Origin: Boesenbergia rotunda
Taxonomy: Eukaryota > Streptophyta > Magnoliopsida > Zingiberales > Zingiberaceae
DNA length: 64,000 bases
Assembly (NCBI GenBank): GCA_024364735.1
Contig: JAGFNQ010000730.1
Span: 372,001-436,000 of the forward strand
Direction of reading: 5' to 3'
The notes under the pieces were generated by a model. That model searched no databases. It had not been told where the DNA came from and saw only the letters and a list, made by a program, of their open reading frames with translations. A program made the translations under genes and the position numbers. Below are positions 1 through 10,854 of this stretch, piece by piece. Every line of letters begins with the position of its first letter. Positions within the stretch are counted from its first letter, which is position 1.

Positions 1-1538
1 AATAGAAGGGGGGTGGAACACACTTTGGTGGCTAGCTATCGCTTGGGGTTTGATGTGCATGGAGAATGATGCAACAAGCAATGTGCATGCAGTAGCTCGC
101 AGAGGTTGAGACAAAGAATAATGACGGGCTTCTTTGTGTTTGATTTAATGTTGAAGTAGGAAGACAATTGCGTGTGAATAGCAATAAGGCTTCGGTATGT
201 TCAATTCAACCATGGAGAAGTAGACGTGTGATTCCACGGAGGGTAGGCTGACCTCAATCATAGACCACTTATGAGTCCTTCTCAATTCAATATCGAAGAA
301 GGAAACAAACCCGTCTGTCATGATGGCTCACCTCAATTGTGGATCACCTTCTGGAGCTTCTCTATGTTTGATTTGATGCTAAAGAAGGAAACAAACACTT
401 GCATTGTGCAATTTCATGGAGGGAAGGCTTGCCTTGATTATTTTGTTATCTGGAGTTGTTCTGGGTGCCAATTGGCTATAAATGAGTAGTTTTGCCTATG
501 TCGACCAACACAGAATACGATGTTAATCCATGATATCTAGTGTGTCAGGATTTAATTACTTATCCATTCTTTATTTTATTATTTCTATATATATTTATTT
601 AGCATATGAGAATGGTATTTGAAAACTAGGATAGATGATTAAAAGGAAATAGAAAGGAAATCAAATATAAAAAGAAAGAAAAGAACATTGAAATTAATTA
701 TTTATCAAGATTAATAGAAGAACATTTTCGGTATATATTCTTAAACAAACATCACAAAATTTAATGTATTTTGAAATAGGTGGGTTGTGAGATTTGGAAG
801 GATATATATCTAAATATTAGATTTTTTTCATTAAAAAATTTACTATTTGATTTTAAAAGGGAAAAAATATATTTACCCCAATAGGATTAATTGATTCAAC
901 TTAATTTATATCTTGATTGAAGTTAACAATTATCAGTTGAGATGTTTATAGGTTGATCTTGCTCAAATTGAACATAAACGTTCATTGTGGTACTACTTGT
1001 AAAGACTCACTAATAAAAAGTTAATAGACTCATTATAAGATGTTAACATAGAGATTATTAGGACTAAGGTATGCTATTAACTTTGATTTTTGTTATACTT
1101 TTAAACTTATTTCTTGAAATTTCGATTAAGATTGACTAACACATTATTCTATTTTATTTTTTTGGAAATACACAAACCAAATAGCATAAGATTACAATAG
1201 TAGAATGGTGCTTTAAAATCTGACCTTGTTGGGTATTGGCATTGTACGGTATCAAAATCTGACCATTTGAGGCAGAGATTGATACCTTGGCGTGGAATGG
1301 TGCTTTAAACCTTGAGTTTCTGCATTTCTAAAGGAACAAACTGTGTGGAATGATTGATTTTGCAAAATGGGTTTCCTTCCTGAGTTTAAGTACGCCTTTA
1401 TCATATTCAGTTGTGATAATCAATAGGGCCTCTAATCTCATAGATTGACAATGTGATCCTAACATCCACAGCTTGAACGTATTATATTAACCTACTGTTT
1501 CATCCAGTAAATATGTGATACTATCGTTATAATATCAG
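1..1538. other. AT-rich region upstream of the SUMO protease exons, no coding exon recognised
   Basis: I recognise no protein in this stretch. Bases ~130-480 carry two loosely repeated units sharing phrases such as 'tttgattt(a/g)atg' followed by 'aaggaaac' or 'aggaag'. Because the first recognised exon at 1539 starts in the middle of a conserved domain, this stretch is probably an intron of the same gene. The catalytic His/Asp exons would then lie left of the window. The remainder is AT-rich low-complexity DNA. Confidence 0.4.
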
Positions 1539-3339
1539 GCTAAATATTTGATGGATGAAGTGATGGATAAGAATGGAAATCAGGTTGACACTTTATCTTG
1601 GAAATTTGAAGCAGTTGATGGCTTACCTTTGCAGGAGAATGGGTATTTGACTTGTTTTTTGACAAATGCTATTAATGCTGCTAATTTCCATCTACTTTGT
1701 TTTTCTATTGCATTTATTCTTTTTCCTTGAATGTTTAGTTTTTTTGCTTTCACCTGGAGGGTTAAAAACTCCATTGTTTCACTAAGCTTGTATGATATTC
1801 TGTTTGTAATTTCCTACCCTTTTGGTATTTTTTTTTGTTATGGCTCTGTTTTTCTAAAACATAGGGTGCTTCTTATCACAAGTTCTTCTACACGTGCCTA
1901 TTCTGATCATGTGTGGTTGTGCTGATGCAGCACCAGGAACAGACTCAACAACTCATTAACACTCCAATTTTATTAAATTATAAGATGACTTGACATAGGG
2001 GATTGAGGTGTTTTTTAAAGGTATCTAGTCAAATAAACTTGGAACTAAAGCAAGACGAATTTGAAAAGAAATATTCCTACATTTAAAAGTTTTTACTCAA
2101 ATTTGGAAGTATGTACATTGTACCCTATTCTCTAAATAGTTTTAATTCTCCAAAGTAAATAACCTAAGGAGAACTCAAGTCTAAGTGAGTTGCCATCATC
2201 TTTGAATGGGGTATCATTTCGAATGAGTACTCCATCTAAGACTTACCTTCAATGAACATCATTTCTATATCATGCTTTTCTTTGGTCTAGAAAAAATGTT
2301 GCAATTGATGACTCGATGGAAGGCACTCTAGCGCTCTACTTAATTGTGGTGTTGAAAAATGATAATGGTGCGAAGGATGAGAGTGTTCTGCCAAGACTAA
2401 AAAAGTACATATGTGGCAACATGTTAGAGAGTTTATTATCTTCCTGAGATATAGCAAGACATTAATCTTCAAATTGAATTAATGTTCAGTGAACTTGGCA
2501 ATATGAATTATTCAGTTAGAATCAATTCCCCTTACAATATGACTCAAAATGAACAAAAAGGTGTTTAGGCATTAATTGGCTACTCATTCTAGACTTCATT
2601 GGCATCAATTGGCATGGTAGTTCTATTCATTTTTTCATCAACCTTAGGCACTTCAAAAAAGGTCTGATTTTTTTTTTTTTTGAAAATGAGTAGCAATTAG
2701 TGAAACCAAATTCACTACTTGCAAATTGAACTTCAATTAAAATTTTAATAGTCTACATCAGTCTAGTCAAGCTCAAAAAAGACAGATATAAGAACATGGA
2801 TAGTAGCCAATCTCTACATAGCTGAATAACTAAACATGTTCAAACCTGCGCCCTTGAAAGAATAGCTTGTTCTCCTTTTGAAGCTCAAGAACTCCAGGAT
2901 AGGAGGTCCTTCCAAGCAATTTCTAACATTGAAGCATTTGTATGTTTTCTGTGGTTGATAAAAACTGAACTATCACGCCCTTTTGTATTAGCCCTACTTG
3001 GGTGTCGTTCAGCTTGATATGCCTTTTATTATTTTGTCTTCCTTGGATAATTTGAAAATAGTTGTTTATCACAATAGGTGGGATTGCGGAATGTTCATGC
3101 TCAAGTATACAGATTTCTACAGCCGAGGGTTAAACCTCTGTTTTCGGCAGGTGCTTCCTTAAACTGAGTCACATGATCACATCTATCTCTACTCTGGTGA
3201 AGTAGCCTGAATATTAGTCTAGGTTTTATCACTATTGTGGATTGTACACTACACAATTCCTTTGCCCTTTCTTTAGGAAAACATGCCATACTTCAGGAGG
3301 AGGACTACCAAGGAGATTCTTAGATTAAAAGCTGACTGA
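1539..3339 (+). CDS. ESD4/ULP1-type SUMO protease, C-terminal three exons (5' part outside window)
   Basis: This is the 3' end of a cysteine protease of the Ulp1/SENP C48 family, which matures SUMO and removes it from nuclear proteins. Exons 1539-1642, 3078-3150 and 3277-3339 join in frame through consensus GT-AG introns of 1435 and 126 bp. They give about 79 residues ending in a TGA. Visible hallmarks are the catalytic cysteine in NGWDCGMFMLKY and the conserved tail FYSRGLNLCF...MPYFRRRTTKEILRLKAD, which matches plant ESD4/ULP1 C-termini as I remember them. The preceding exon carries the usual acidic helix (AKYLMDEVMDKNG). The catalytic His and Asp are not in the window. All splice sites and the frame are intact, so I favour a real gene extending left over a broken copy. 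A truncated duplicate cannot be excluded. Confidence 0.8.
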
Positions 3340-4038
3340 AGGATGACAAAAAGTTTTGGCGTGAGTTTAGCTGAAGATTTTCGAGCAGGTGATGAACTGG
3401 GAAGATTTAGCGAACCATGGAGGCAGCTGAAAGTTTTTTTGATTTTGGGAAATGATTGAAACAGTTCACAAGGAGTCTTGGGTCTGCATGTATATAATCG
3501 GTTATAATGTCTACAATGTTGTCTCAGCCAAAGCTTTTTTTTTTTTGTACATGTTGGTTGCATCATTAATTGGGTATCTGTAATTATATCGATTCATGAT
3601 TTTGTTAGCTTGGAAGAGGTATTTTCGTTTCAATTTCAAAAGATGATATATCTCATTTGATTAGATGTTTCGTAGCTTAAATGAAATGTCCTCTTTTATG
3701 TGATATGTAATAATGTTACATACATAGTCATCCACATGATGCTTTGGAATTTTCGGATATAAAAACAGGAACTTGTGTAAATTTCAAATTCAAAGAAATT
3801 CTGGTGTAAAATGTTTCATTGTTTTTTGTTCACGTTCAAGAATGAAGTTAGTTTGATTCCAAATGTCATAACTGATTCTGGTTCAAAATTGAATTGAGTT
3901 TTACTTTAATTTCTTGTGGTTGTATATGGTATTACGACAATGAGTCTCTTCGCAGAGACATCCTGGTTGCTAAGGCATCTGCATTTACTGTCAAATAGTA
4001 AAAAATCATCAGATGAGCATTATCTTTGTCCAGGCTGA
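3340..4038. other. 3' flank of SUMO protease gene
   Basis: This holds the 3' untranslated region and spacer. It contains T-rich tracts (e.g. ~3535-3547) and AT-rich DNA consistent with plant polyadenylation signals. No further open coding sequence is recognised. Confidence 0.4.
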
Positions 4039-4381
4039 GGGATCTCTGTCCCTCTGTCTCACTCGTCGACGATGGCCGACGAGTCGTCCGATCGTCGATC
4101 GGACATTACCGGCGGTTTTCAGTTGCTGTCCCTAAACAAAATTATACCCTGGGGGTACGGTGAACCCGTCGGGTATCGTCGCAATTGCGATCTCGTCGTA
4201 TTCATTGTTGAATCTGACAAGATTGTAATACGTTAATTCCGACTGATTCATCGTTATCCTAGAATATCGTTTGATTCGGTACGACGATAAAAAATTATCA
4301 ATAGTGTCGGATCGTCGATCGAACGACTCACCGATCATCGCGGATGAATGTGAAATAGGCGGGATAAAAATCCTCTGTCCC
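4039..4381. mobile_element. Foldback/MITE-like element, copy 1 (long hairpin family)
   Basis: The two halves are diverged inverted copies of one another. The left arm reads ...ctcactcgtcgacgatg...cgtccgatcgtcgatcggac. The right arm, on the opposite strand, reads ...gatcggtgagtcgttcgatcgacgatccgac. Both ends carry a 'ggat..tctgtcc' terminus. Arms of ~165 bp meet near 4200, so the transcript would fold into a long hairpin. No coding capacity is seen. Further copies lie at 12797-13128, 63349-63716 and 63746 to the window end. Confidence 0.7.
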
Positions 4382-6242
4382 AGAGTATCCCGTTTGCAAG
4401 AAGCTAGCCACAGTACAATTATAGAGCATGAACTGAATCATCCAGTGGCCCATGCTTTTTTTACATTTAGGAGGCTACATTTAGGAGGCTACACGGGTGA
4501 GCACAAAAGAAAAACAATTTAATTAATTCATCACAGCCGAATCCATAGGAGGTTCAAGCATTGGAGCTGGCATAAGGTGGCCACACCTAACCCTACTTAT
4601 TATGATCACATGGAGATGGGGGGAGAAGTAGTGTCTGGAGTTTGGCAGCTGCGAACGTCGAGTGCATAGCGTGCAGTGTCATGACTTTAACGACATGCCC
4701 CTTGTGGTACAGAGCATGAGCAAGTTGTCAGAGGGGAAGAAAGACGTGCTATTTCCTTAAAAACTCAGCCTTCTCCAACTCCTTTCTGCTGGGAGGCATG
4801 TGATGCTACCAAAACTACTGAAAACTGCACTACTTGTAGTTGACAAGTTCCAACCCTTCCGAGCTCAGCACACTAGCTAGCTAGCTATCTAGCTAGTCAG
4901 GCTGCAACTTGTGTGGATTCGATGAGCATGTGTGCTTGAGATATAGTAAGCTCGTGGCTAGCTATTAATTACTACTTTGTGGCAATGTTGATTGCTCCTT
5001 TTCCCTCGCTCATGACCTGCAGCTGCATGCATGGACGCACGCACATGTTGTTTAATTTCAGGTATACATCGACCAAGAGGCACGTCCTTTCAACAATCAA
5101 ATCCAGAAGTAATCCGATCGAATTAGCTAGCTAGCAAAGAGTTAAAGTCTGTTATTTGTCACTCGAATTAGTTCGCTAGAAAGAAATCAAGGAGCATCGA
5201 AACAGAGTACAGAGAACAAGTCGTTTTCCACCTTTTCAAATGGTGGATGTTTGATCTCAGTCCCCTAGCTATCAATGACAGAAAACAGTGAAAATAAGCA
5301 CGTGATGATGGCGAGCAGTCGTATTCATCAAAAGCCTTCCTAGCTCGCCGTTGAAGTTAATTTTCAACAAACAATGATCATGTATGTTTTCCTGCGACAT
5401 CGATCCATCTCCTTCAACTTCTTAATTTGCCACAATTTTAAAAATACTGAACAGTTAGATCTCGACATATATATCTTTGCTCGAGGTGGACGGTGGACCA
5501 AGGCTGGCCCTATAGGGCAGATCCTCCTTGATGATTGATGGCACGCAGCTAGCCGGCAGAATTAGCTGTTTGATCAAAAGGTTAATAAGAGCTAGCTGCA
5601 GTGACTCCGCATCCTACACAACATGCATGCATGAGTTCTTATCGGATAAATTGATGATTAATATGTGAGTGTTATCATCATAAAGTATAAGAGTCAAAAT
5701 CACTCACACTGGAATCATAGTATTCGATCGGACTAGTAATTTCTGTGATTTAATTCTTTTGTATTGATCATGTGACAAGTTAACATGAGCTAGCGTTAAA
5801 ATGAACGAATAGTTTTTTACTGCATGACATGCTTGCATGAGGAAAATTAAAAACATGAAGCTCCAAACAACTTTAACGATCGAGGCATCAGACGATACTG
5901 ATTAGACTTGGTCATGTTGTCGGTGGTTCGAGGGTTCTCAACAATTAAATGAAAGACAACCACCGCTCGTGTTTCTTTCTAAAAAGATGATGTGCATGGC
6001 CTGCTAGCTGAAAACCATTAATTCTTCCCTGTAAAGAAATCAATGGACTTCTTTAAGTGATTTGATAGGTCTACTGAACATGACAAGTACTTAAAGATAT
6101 GCATCCATGCATGCATCGGCCAAGTCAATATGAAACTAACTAACTTTGATGATGAATTTTTTTTTCATTTTCATATATATTTAAAAAACTGAAAACATGA
6201 TGGAGATGGTGATTAAGGTCGTGGATCACTCACTATATAGTC
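4382..6242. other. Intergenic DNA rich in GCTAGC/GCATGC motifs, no gene seen
   Basis: Mixed-composition spacer with many self-complementary hexamers (agctagct, gcatgc), for example around 4875-4895, 5125-5135 and 5625. No ORF with recognisable homology and no known microRNA sequence was found by eye. Confidence 0.4.
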
Positions 6243-6259
6243 TATATTCATACATGCAT

Positions 6260-6510
6260 AGCCCCCGAAATTATGGTACAGTAGTAGAGTCATTAATAGT
6301 TAACCTAGACATTCGTGGTTAGATCCCTAGCTATGACGCATTTTGCAAGAATTTTTTTTTCAAATGGGGCGCGAACCCTGAGACGTTGGGCTTCTAGACT
6401 GACCAACACGAGCGCTTCCCGATTTATCCTGGTGACTGGTGGAAAACTTTCGTGGGGCCGGACCGGTCACTCAGGTTCAATTTATCTACTGACTGGTTCC
6501 TCATTTTTTT
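6260..6510 (+). mobile_element. tRNA-derived SINE, family 1, copy A
   Basis: The 5' part is tRNA-like, with a B-box-like 'ggttagatccc' at ~6319. The body is shared with the other copies (agcgcttcccgatttatcc) and a T-rich 3' tail follows. It is flanked by the 17-bp target duplication tatattcatacatgcat at 6243-6259 and 6511-6527. No protein is encoded. Confidence 0.75.
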
Positions 6511-6527
6511 TATATTCATACATGCAT

Positions 6528-6772
6528 GCCTCCGGGGCTATGGTGCAGCAATAGGGCGACTAGTCGCTTTCCCAGGCATCTACGGTTCGATCCCTAGCTA
6601 CGGCGTATTTATAGGAATTTTTCCTCCAAATGGGACGCGAACTCTAGGACGCTAGTCTTCTAGACCGTCCACTGCGAGTGCTTCCCGATTTACTGGCGAC
6701 CGATGAAAAACTTCCATGAGACCGAATCGATCACCCAAAATTAATTAGAAAAATCTCATTAATCATTTATTT
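6528..6772 (+). mobile_element. tRNA-derived SINE, family 1, copy B
   Basis: This copy has the clearest promoter-like features: 'ggctatggtgcagcaatagg' near the start and a good B box, ggttcgatccc, at ~6585. The same 17-bp target repeat recurs at 6511-6527 and, with one mismatch, at 6773-6789. Copies A and B therefore sit head to tail in one target. The body matches copies at 10593-10837, ~12443-12678 and 38390-38642. Confidence 0.8.
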
Positions 6773-7009
6773 TATATTCATACATGAATAGCAAGGGGTT
6801 GTCGTGCATGTCTCGAGGATTTAGACATTCCCACTGTCCATTTCTAGGACAAAGGCACGTCCCACTCGGCACAGTAGTTTGTGGTTGAGCCTTATGAATC
6901 CGTGGCTTGTGTTATAAATTTTGTTTCTCATACTCACTCGACTCACTCGCTCGCTCACATGCCTTTGGCCAAGCTTCTCTTATTTTTTTTTCTTTCTTTT
7001 TTATTGGGT

Positions 7010-7782
7010 GATACTAAATAGTCAGAATTTGACTGACAAAAAAAATTAAAAATTTTAATTTAATATCCTTTTTAAATTTTAACCTTTCTTATTTATTTTC
7101 CTATTAAATTATATCATTTTCTATTTATTTTAATATTAAATTGTATTCTTTCTTATTTATTTTTATATTAAATTAATTTTTTAACTTATAAAAATATATA
7201 AATGTATTATAAATTTTTTAATAATTTTTAATATGATTAATTATTAAAAGTATTTGACCCCAATTATATTGTTTCTTATTTATTACATACTAAATTACAT
7301 TCTTTCATATTTATTTTTTATTAAATTATTTTTTATTTATTTATAAAAATATATTTTGGGTGGCCAAATTCTGGCCACCCAGCATTACATTTCTTTGAAA
7401 ATATGTAAAAGCTGCAGCGGTAAATCTGGGTGGCCAGAATAAATTTTTATAAATAAATAAAAAATAATTTAATATAAAAAATATAATTTATTATAAAATA
7501 AATAAGAAAGAATATAATTAAGTTTAAATACTTTTAATAATGATATTAAAAATTATAAAAAAAATTATAATGGGTTTATATATTTTTATAAGTTAAAAAA
7601 TTAATTTAATATGAAAATAAATAAAAAGGATATAATTTAATATGAAAATAAATAGAAAAGGATACAATTTAATAGAAAAATAAATAAAAAGGATAAAATT
7701 AAAAAATGATATTAAATAAATTTTTTTAATTATTTTTACTTGCCTATTTTGGCCGGCCAGATTCTAGCTATTTAGCAGTATC
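7010..7782. mobile_element. Large inverted-repeat (foldback) element, ~773 bp
   Basis: The termini are gatactaaatag at the left and its partner ctatttagcagtatc at the right. AT-rich arms of ~350 bp are inverted copies (repeated 'ttatttatttt..attaaatta' blocks against 'aataaataaaaa..taatttaat'). The centre is a short GC-rich palindrome, gggtggccaaattctggcca at 7358-7377, which is restated at 7428-7436. A half-size relative lies at ~8750-9100. Confidence 0.7.
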
Positions 7783-8031
7783 AAAGCTACAGTCAGTCGA
7801 AAAGGTTGTGAATTGGTGAGCATGGAATTCATAGTTAATAGAAGAATCTTACACTTGATAGTGAACTCATCCCAAGTGAAGACACTTTATTTTTCAAAAA
7901 GTTGTGTCAAAATCTTACCTTTCTAAAACGTAGGATCTTTTTCAGGGATCAATTAAACTTTTAAAGGAGATTTTTTTATAATTCTCAATGTACCACGTAG
8001 ATGCCTTATCAAAACATGTAAAAACCTATTA

Positions 8032-8624
8032 GATCATCTCCAATAATTAAAGTTATCAATAAGTTTTTTTTATAATTTCCAATATGCCACATCACAAACA
8101 TAAAAACATTTTTTTAATTTCTAATGGCTAAAATTATCATTTAAATCTTTATATAATTTTTAATTTAATTAAATTTATAATTTTCATTTAAAAATTTAAA
8201 TAATTATAATATTTAATTTATTTTTTATTTTTATTTAATAAATTAATTAATATGATTTTAATTTAATTTATAATTTCTATTTAATATTTAATTAACTTAT
8301 ATATTTTAATTTAATTAAAGACAATTATGTATTTTTAATTTATCAAAGTTTTTTATTTCTAAAAAAATAAATATAATTTTAATCATTATTATTTATTCAT
8401 GAATAAAATATTATAATTAATTTATTTAAATTATTTTTTAATTATTTTGAAAGGTCAAATATGTAATATTATTACATCATTTATTATAGGCTCCACTTCC
8501 AAGAGAAAAAAATAAGTTTGAAAATATAAACATGCTCTTGAATTAAAAACCTTAAATCTCATGCTCACAATGATTTAAGGTTTTTTTTGTTTCACAAACC
8601 TCTCCAAAAATTTTGGAGATGCCC
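8032..8624. mobile_element. PIF/Harbinger-like MITE
   Basis: The left end gatcatctccaa and right end ttggagatgccc are imperfect terminal inverted repeats of ~12 bp. The triplet tta flanks both sides (8029-8031, 8625-8627), the usual PIF/Harbinger target duplication. The interior is AT-rich and non-coding. A ~60-bp direct repeat of its interior lies just outside the left end (~7960-8028 against ~8050-8112). Confidence 0.6.
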
Positions 8625-8749
8625 TTAGATTTCCACGACAAAACAAGATTGAATATAATTGTAGTGTCAGTCTTTAGTAGAGGTGTCAATCAACTGCATT
8701 GGAGTTGTCATCTCTTAACCCCATCTTTTCATACCGAGCTATTATGACA

Positions 8750-9100
8750 CGATAAAAAGAATTTAGATGGCCAAAATCTAGCCATCTATAATGAATTTCT
8801 ATAAATAAGAAAAAATTAATTTAATATGAAAATAAATAAAAATGATATAATTTAATATGAAAATAAAAAGGAAAGAATATAGTTGGGTTTAGAAACCTTT
8901 GATAATGATCCTAAAAATTAAAAAAAAATCATAATGAATTTTTCTAAGTTAAAAAAAATTAATTTAAAATGAAAAAAATGGGAAAGGATATAATGTAATA
9001 TGAAATAAATAGGAAAGGATATAATTGGGTGTAGACACTTTTTTAATAATTTAAAAATTAAAAAAAAATCTAACTGATTTGATTCTGACCATTTAATAGT
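8750..9100. repeat. Half copy of the 7010-7782 foldback element
   Basis: The order 'gatggccaaaatctagccatc', 'taatttaatatgaaaataaataaa', 'ggaaaggatataatttgggt' follows the right half of the 7010-7782 element. Only one arm is present, so this looks like a deleted or asymmetric copy. Confidence 0.5.
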
Positions 9101-9329
9101 CCATTCATTTTCCCCGTTAAGCCCATATTTTTTCTAATATTTTATTGACTCGTGTGAGAATGTTTCATTATTATCCATTATTTTTATGTACCCCTTTCAT
9201 CCTTTTTCACATTTAAATTTTTATTCTATCCATTCAGATTTTTACTATTAATTTTTAGTTTATATTATCAAATTCAAATCCAAAAATATTTATATTATCA
9301 AATTCACTGAGGGGGCTCCTCCCACACAC

Positions 9330-9905
9330 ATAGATGATTTCTAGAAATATATTTATTTTAGTTTGAAGTGATTTGAAATTCTCTAAGTTCATCAACTTGA
9401 TTTGGACAAAATTGACTGATGGATTCACACCATTTAGAAATTCAAAAGTGTAATATTTTTTGACTAGAGGAGTCTTGGAAATTCATTGGTGGTGTTGGTT
9501 AGTAAATAATTTTCTCAAGCTTTTGTAAGTTTAAAAATTTATTATTCTCAATTTATGCTATCGAATTCAAGTATAAGGGCATGAATACATTAAAGATCAA
9601 GCAAGCATGAATATGTATATTAATTTTGATTTAAATGATTTTAAATTTTCAAGATCCATCAGCCAGATTTAGACAATATTGACTGATGTACCTACATGAT
9701 TTAAAATTTTAAAATTTTGATATTTTTTAAACTAGATGAGTCATAAGAATACATTGGTGGTGTTGATTAGTGACTATAATTATCCTAGACCTTATAACGA
9801 GCTTGTGATAAGTTTTCTAGTCTATCAGCTAGTTTTGTCCAAAACTAATTGATGATCTAGAGAACTCTAAATAACTTCAAATCAAAAATCAATGTATTTC
9901 TGAAA
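9330..9905. repeat. Local repeat cluster: two direct units and one inverted unit
   Basis: Units at ~9335-9510 and ~9610-9775 share the same order of phrases (tagaaatatattt, gatttgaaattctctaag, gacaaaattgactgatg, ttggtggtgttggttagt). A third partial unit at ~9815-9905 is the reverse complement of the first ~90 bp. No open reading frame of note is present. Confidence 0.6.
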
Positions 9906-10575
9906 GTTTTTTAACGTATTGTGGCTCTGTTGCACTTTAATATTTACATAATTATGTCTTAGGTTTGATATAACGTAGATATTTATATAGACAGATTCAA
10001 GATAGGGCTGTCCTAGGCTCTAGGCCAACCCAAAAAAATTTACATAGCTATTTTATAGCCTACACCTTGATATCAAAGAGAATTGATGTCTTTTTTCTTT
10101 TTGGTACAATATGGATATTTGTATCTCCCCTTCCTTATTAGTATTATTATTTTATTTAGTTATTATTAAGTTATTGATATGATCTATATAATTTATGTCA
10201 TATTATAGGATTGCGCTTATGGTACATGATAGGGTACAACTCATTCCCGTAAATACATGGCAAGCTAGTTGGTGCAGACGTTGATAGGAATGCAGGGACA
10301 CACAATCAATCCGCCATAAATCACATCAAGTTTGGGCAATTATGGATGCATGGGACATATAGAATTAATTTAGGATTCAATTGTTGCATGGAGAGCTCTT
10401 TGAAACTTGACTCTCCTGTTCTTTTTTCCTCTCATCTCCTCCTAATTCCATCAAGTTCAAAAAGAGGCAAGTATATTTCTAGTTCTTTCTCACTACATAG
10501 TCACATGAATATAACATACAATTATATATATTTGCTAAAATAATTGATCCTTGGGGGAAAATCAAACCGAGGTTC
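9906..10575. other. Intergenic AT-rich DNA, nothing recognised
   Basis: I see no coding similarity, inverted repeat or promoter-like arrangement that I can support in this stretch. Confidence 0.3.
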
Positions 10576-10592
10576 TTATATGATATAGGTTC

Positions 10593-10837
10593 AGCCACCG
10601 GAGCTATAATCCAGTGACCTATGGTCCAATGAAAGTGTAGTTAGTTGTCTCATAAGCATTTACAGCTCGATTCCTAACTACTGTAAATTTTACAAGAATT
10701 TTTTCTCCAAATAAGACGTGTAATAGTGAGATATTGGGTTTCTGAATCGTCCGCCGCGAGCGCTTTCTAATTTATCCTGATGCCGATGAAAACCTTCTTT
10801 TGGGTGGACCAATCATCCTAAGTTCGACATATTTTTT
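10593..10837 (+). mobile_element. tRNA-derived SINE, family 1, copy C
   Basis: This is a 245-bp copy of the family, with 'cgcgagcgctttctaatttatcctg' corresponding to the shared body and a run of eight T at the 3' end. A 17-bp target duplication ttatatgata(t/g)aggttc flanks it at 10576-10592 and 10838-10854, with one mismatch. It is older than copies A and B, judging by the divergence seen. Confidence 0.75.
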
Positions 10838-10854
10838 TTATATGATAGAGGTTC

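Noticed and set aside
4271..4522. 83-aa frame at the foldback element
   Set aside because: Half of it lies in the inverted-repeat arm, and an equivalent frame exists on the other strand because of the palindrome.
4600..5640. Possible microRNA precursor or long non-coding RNA in the GCTAGC-rich spacer
   Set aside because: I compared by eye with common plant microRNAs and found no match; the palindromic hexamers alone are not evidence.
6585..6595. tRNA-like B box (ggttcgatccc) suggesting a tRNA gene
   Set aside because: No cloverleaf or acceptor stem can be drawn; it belongs to the SINE promoter shared by several copies.
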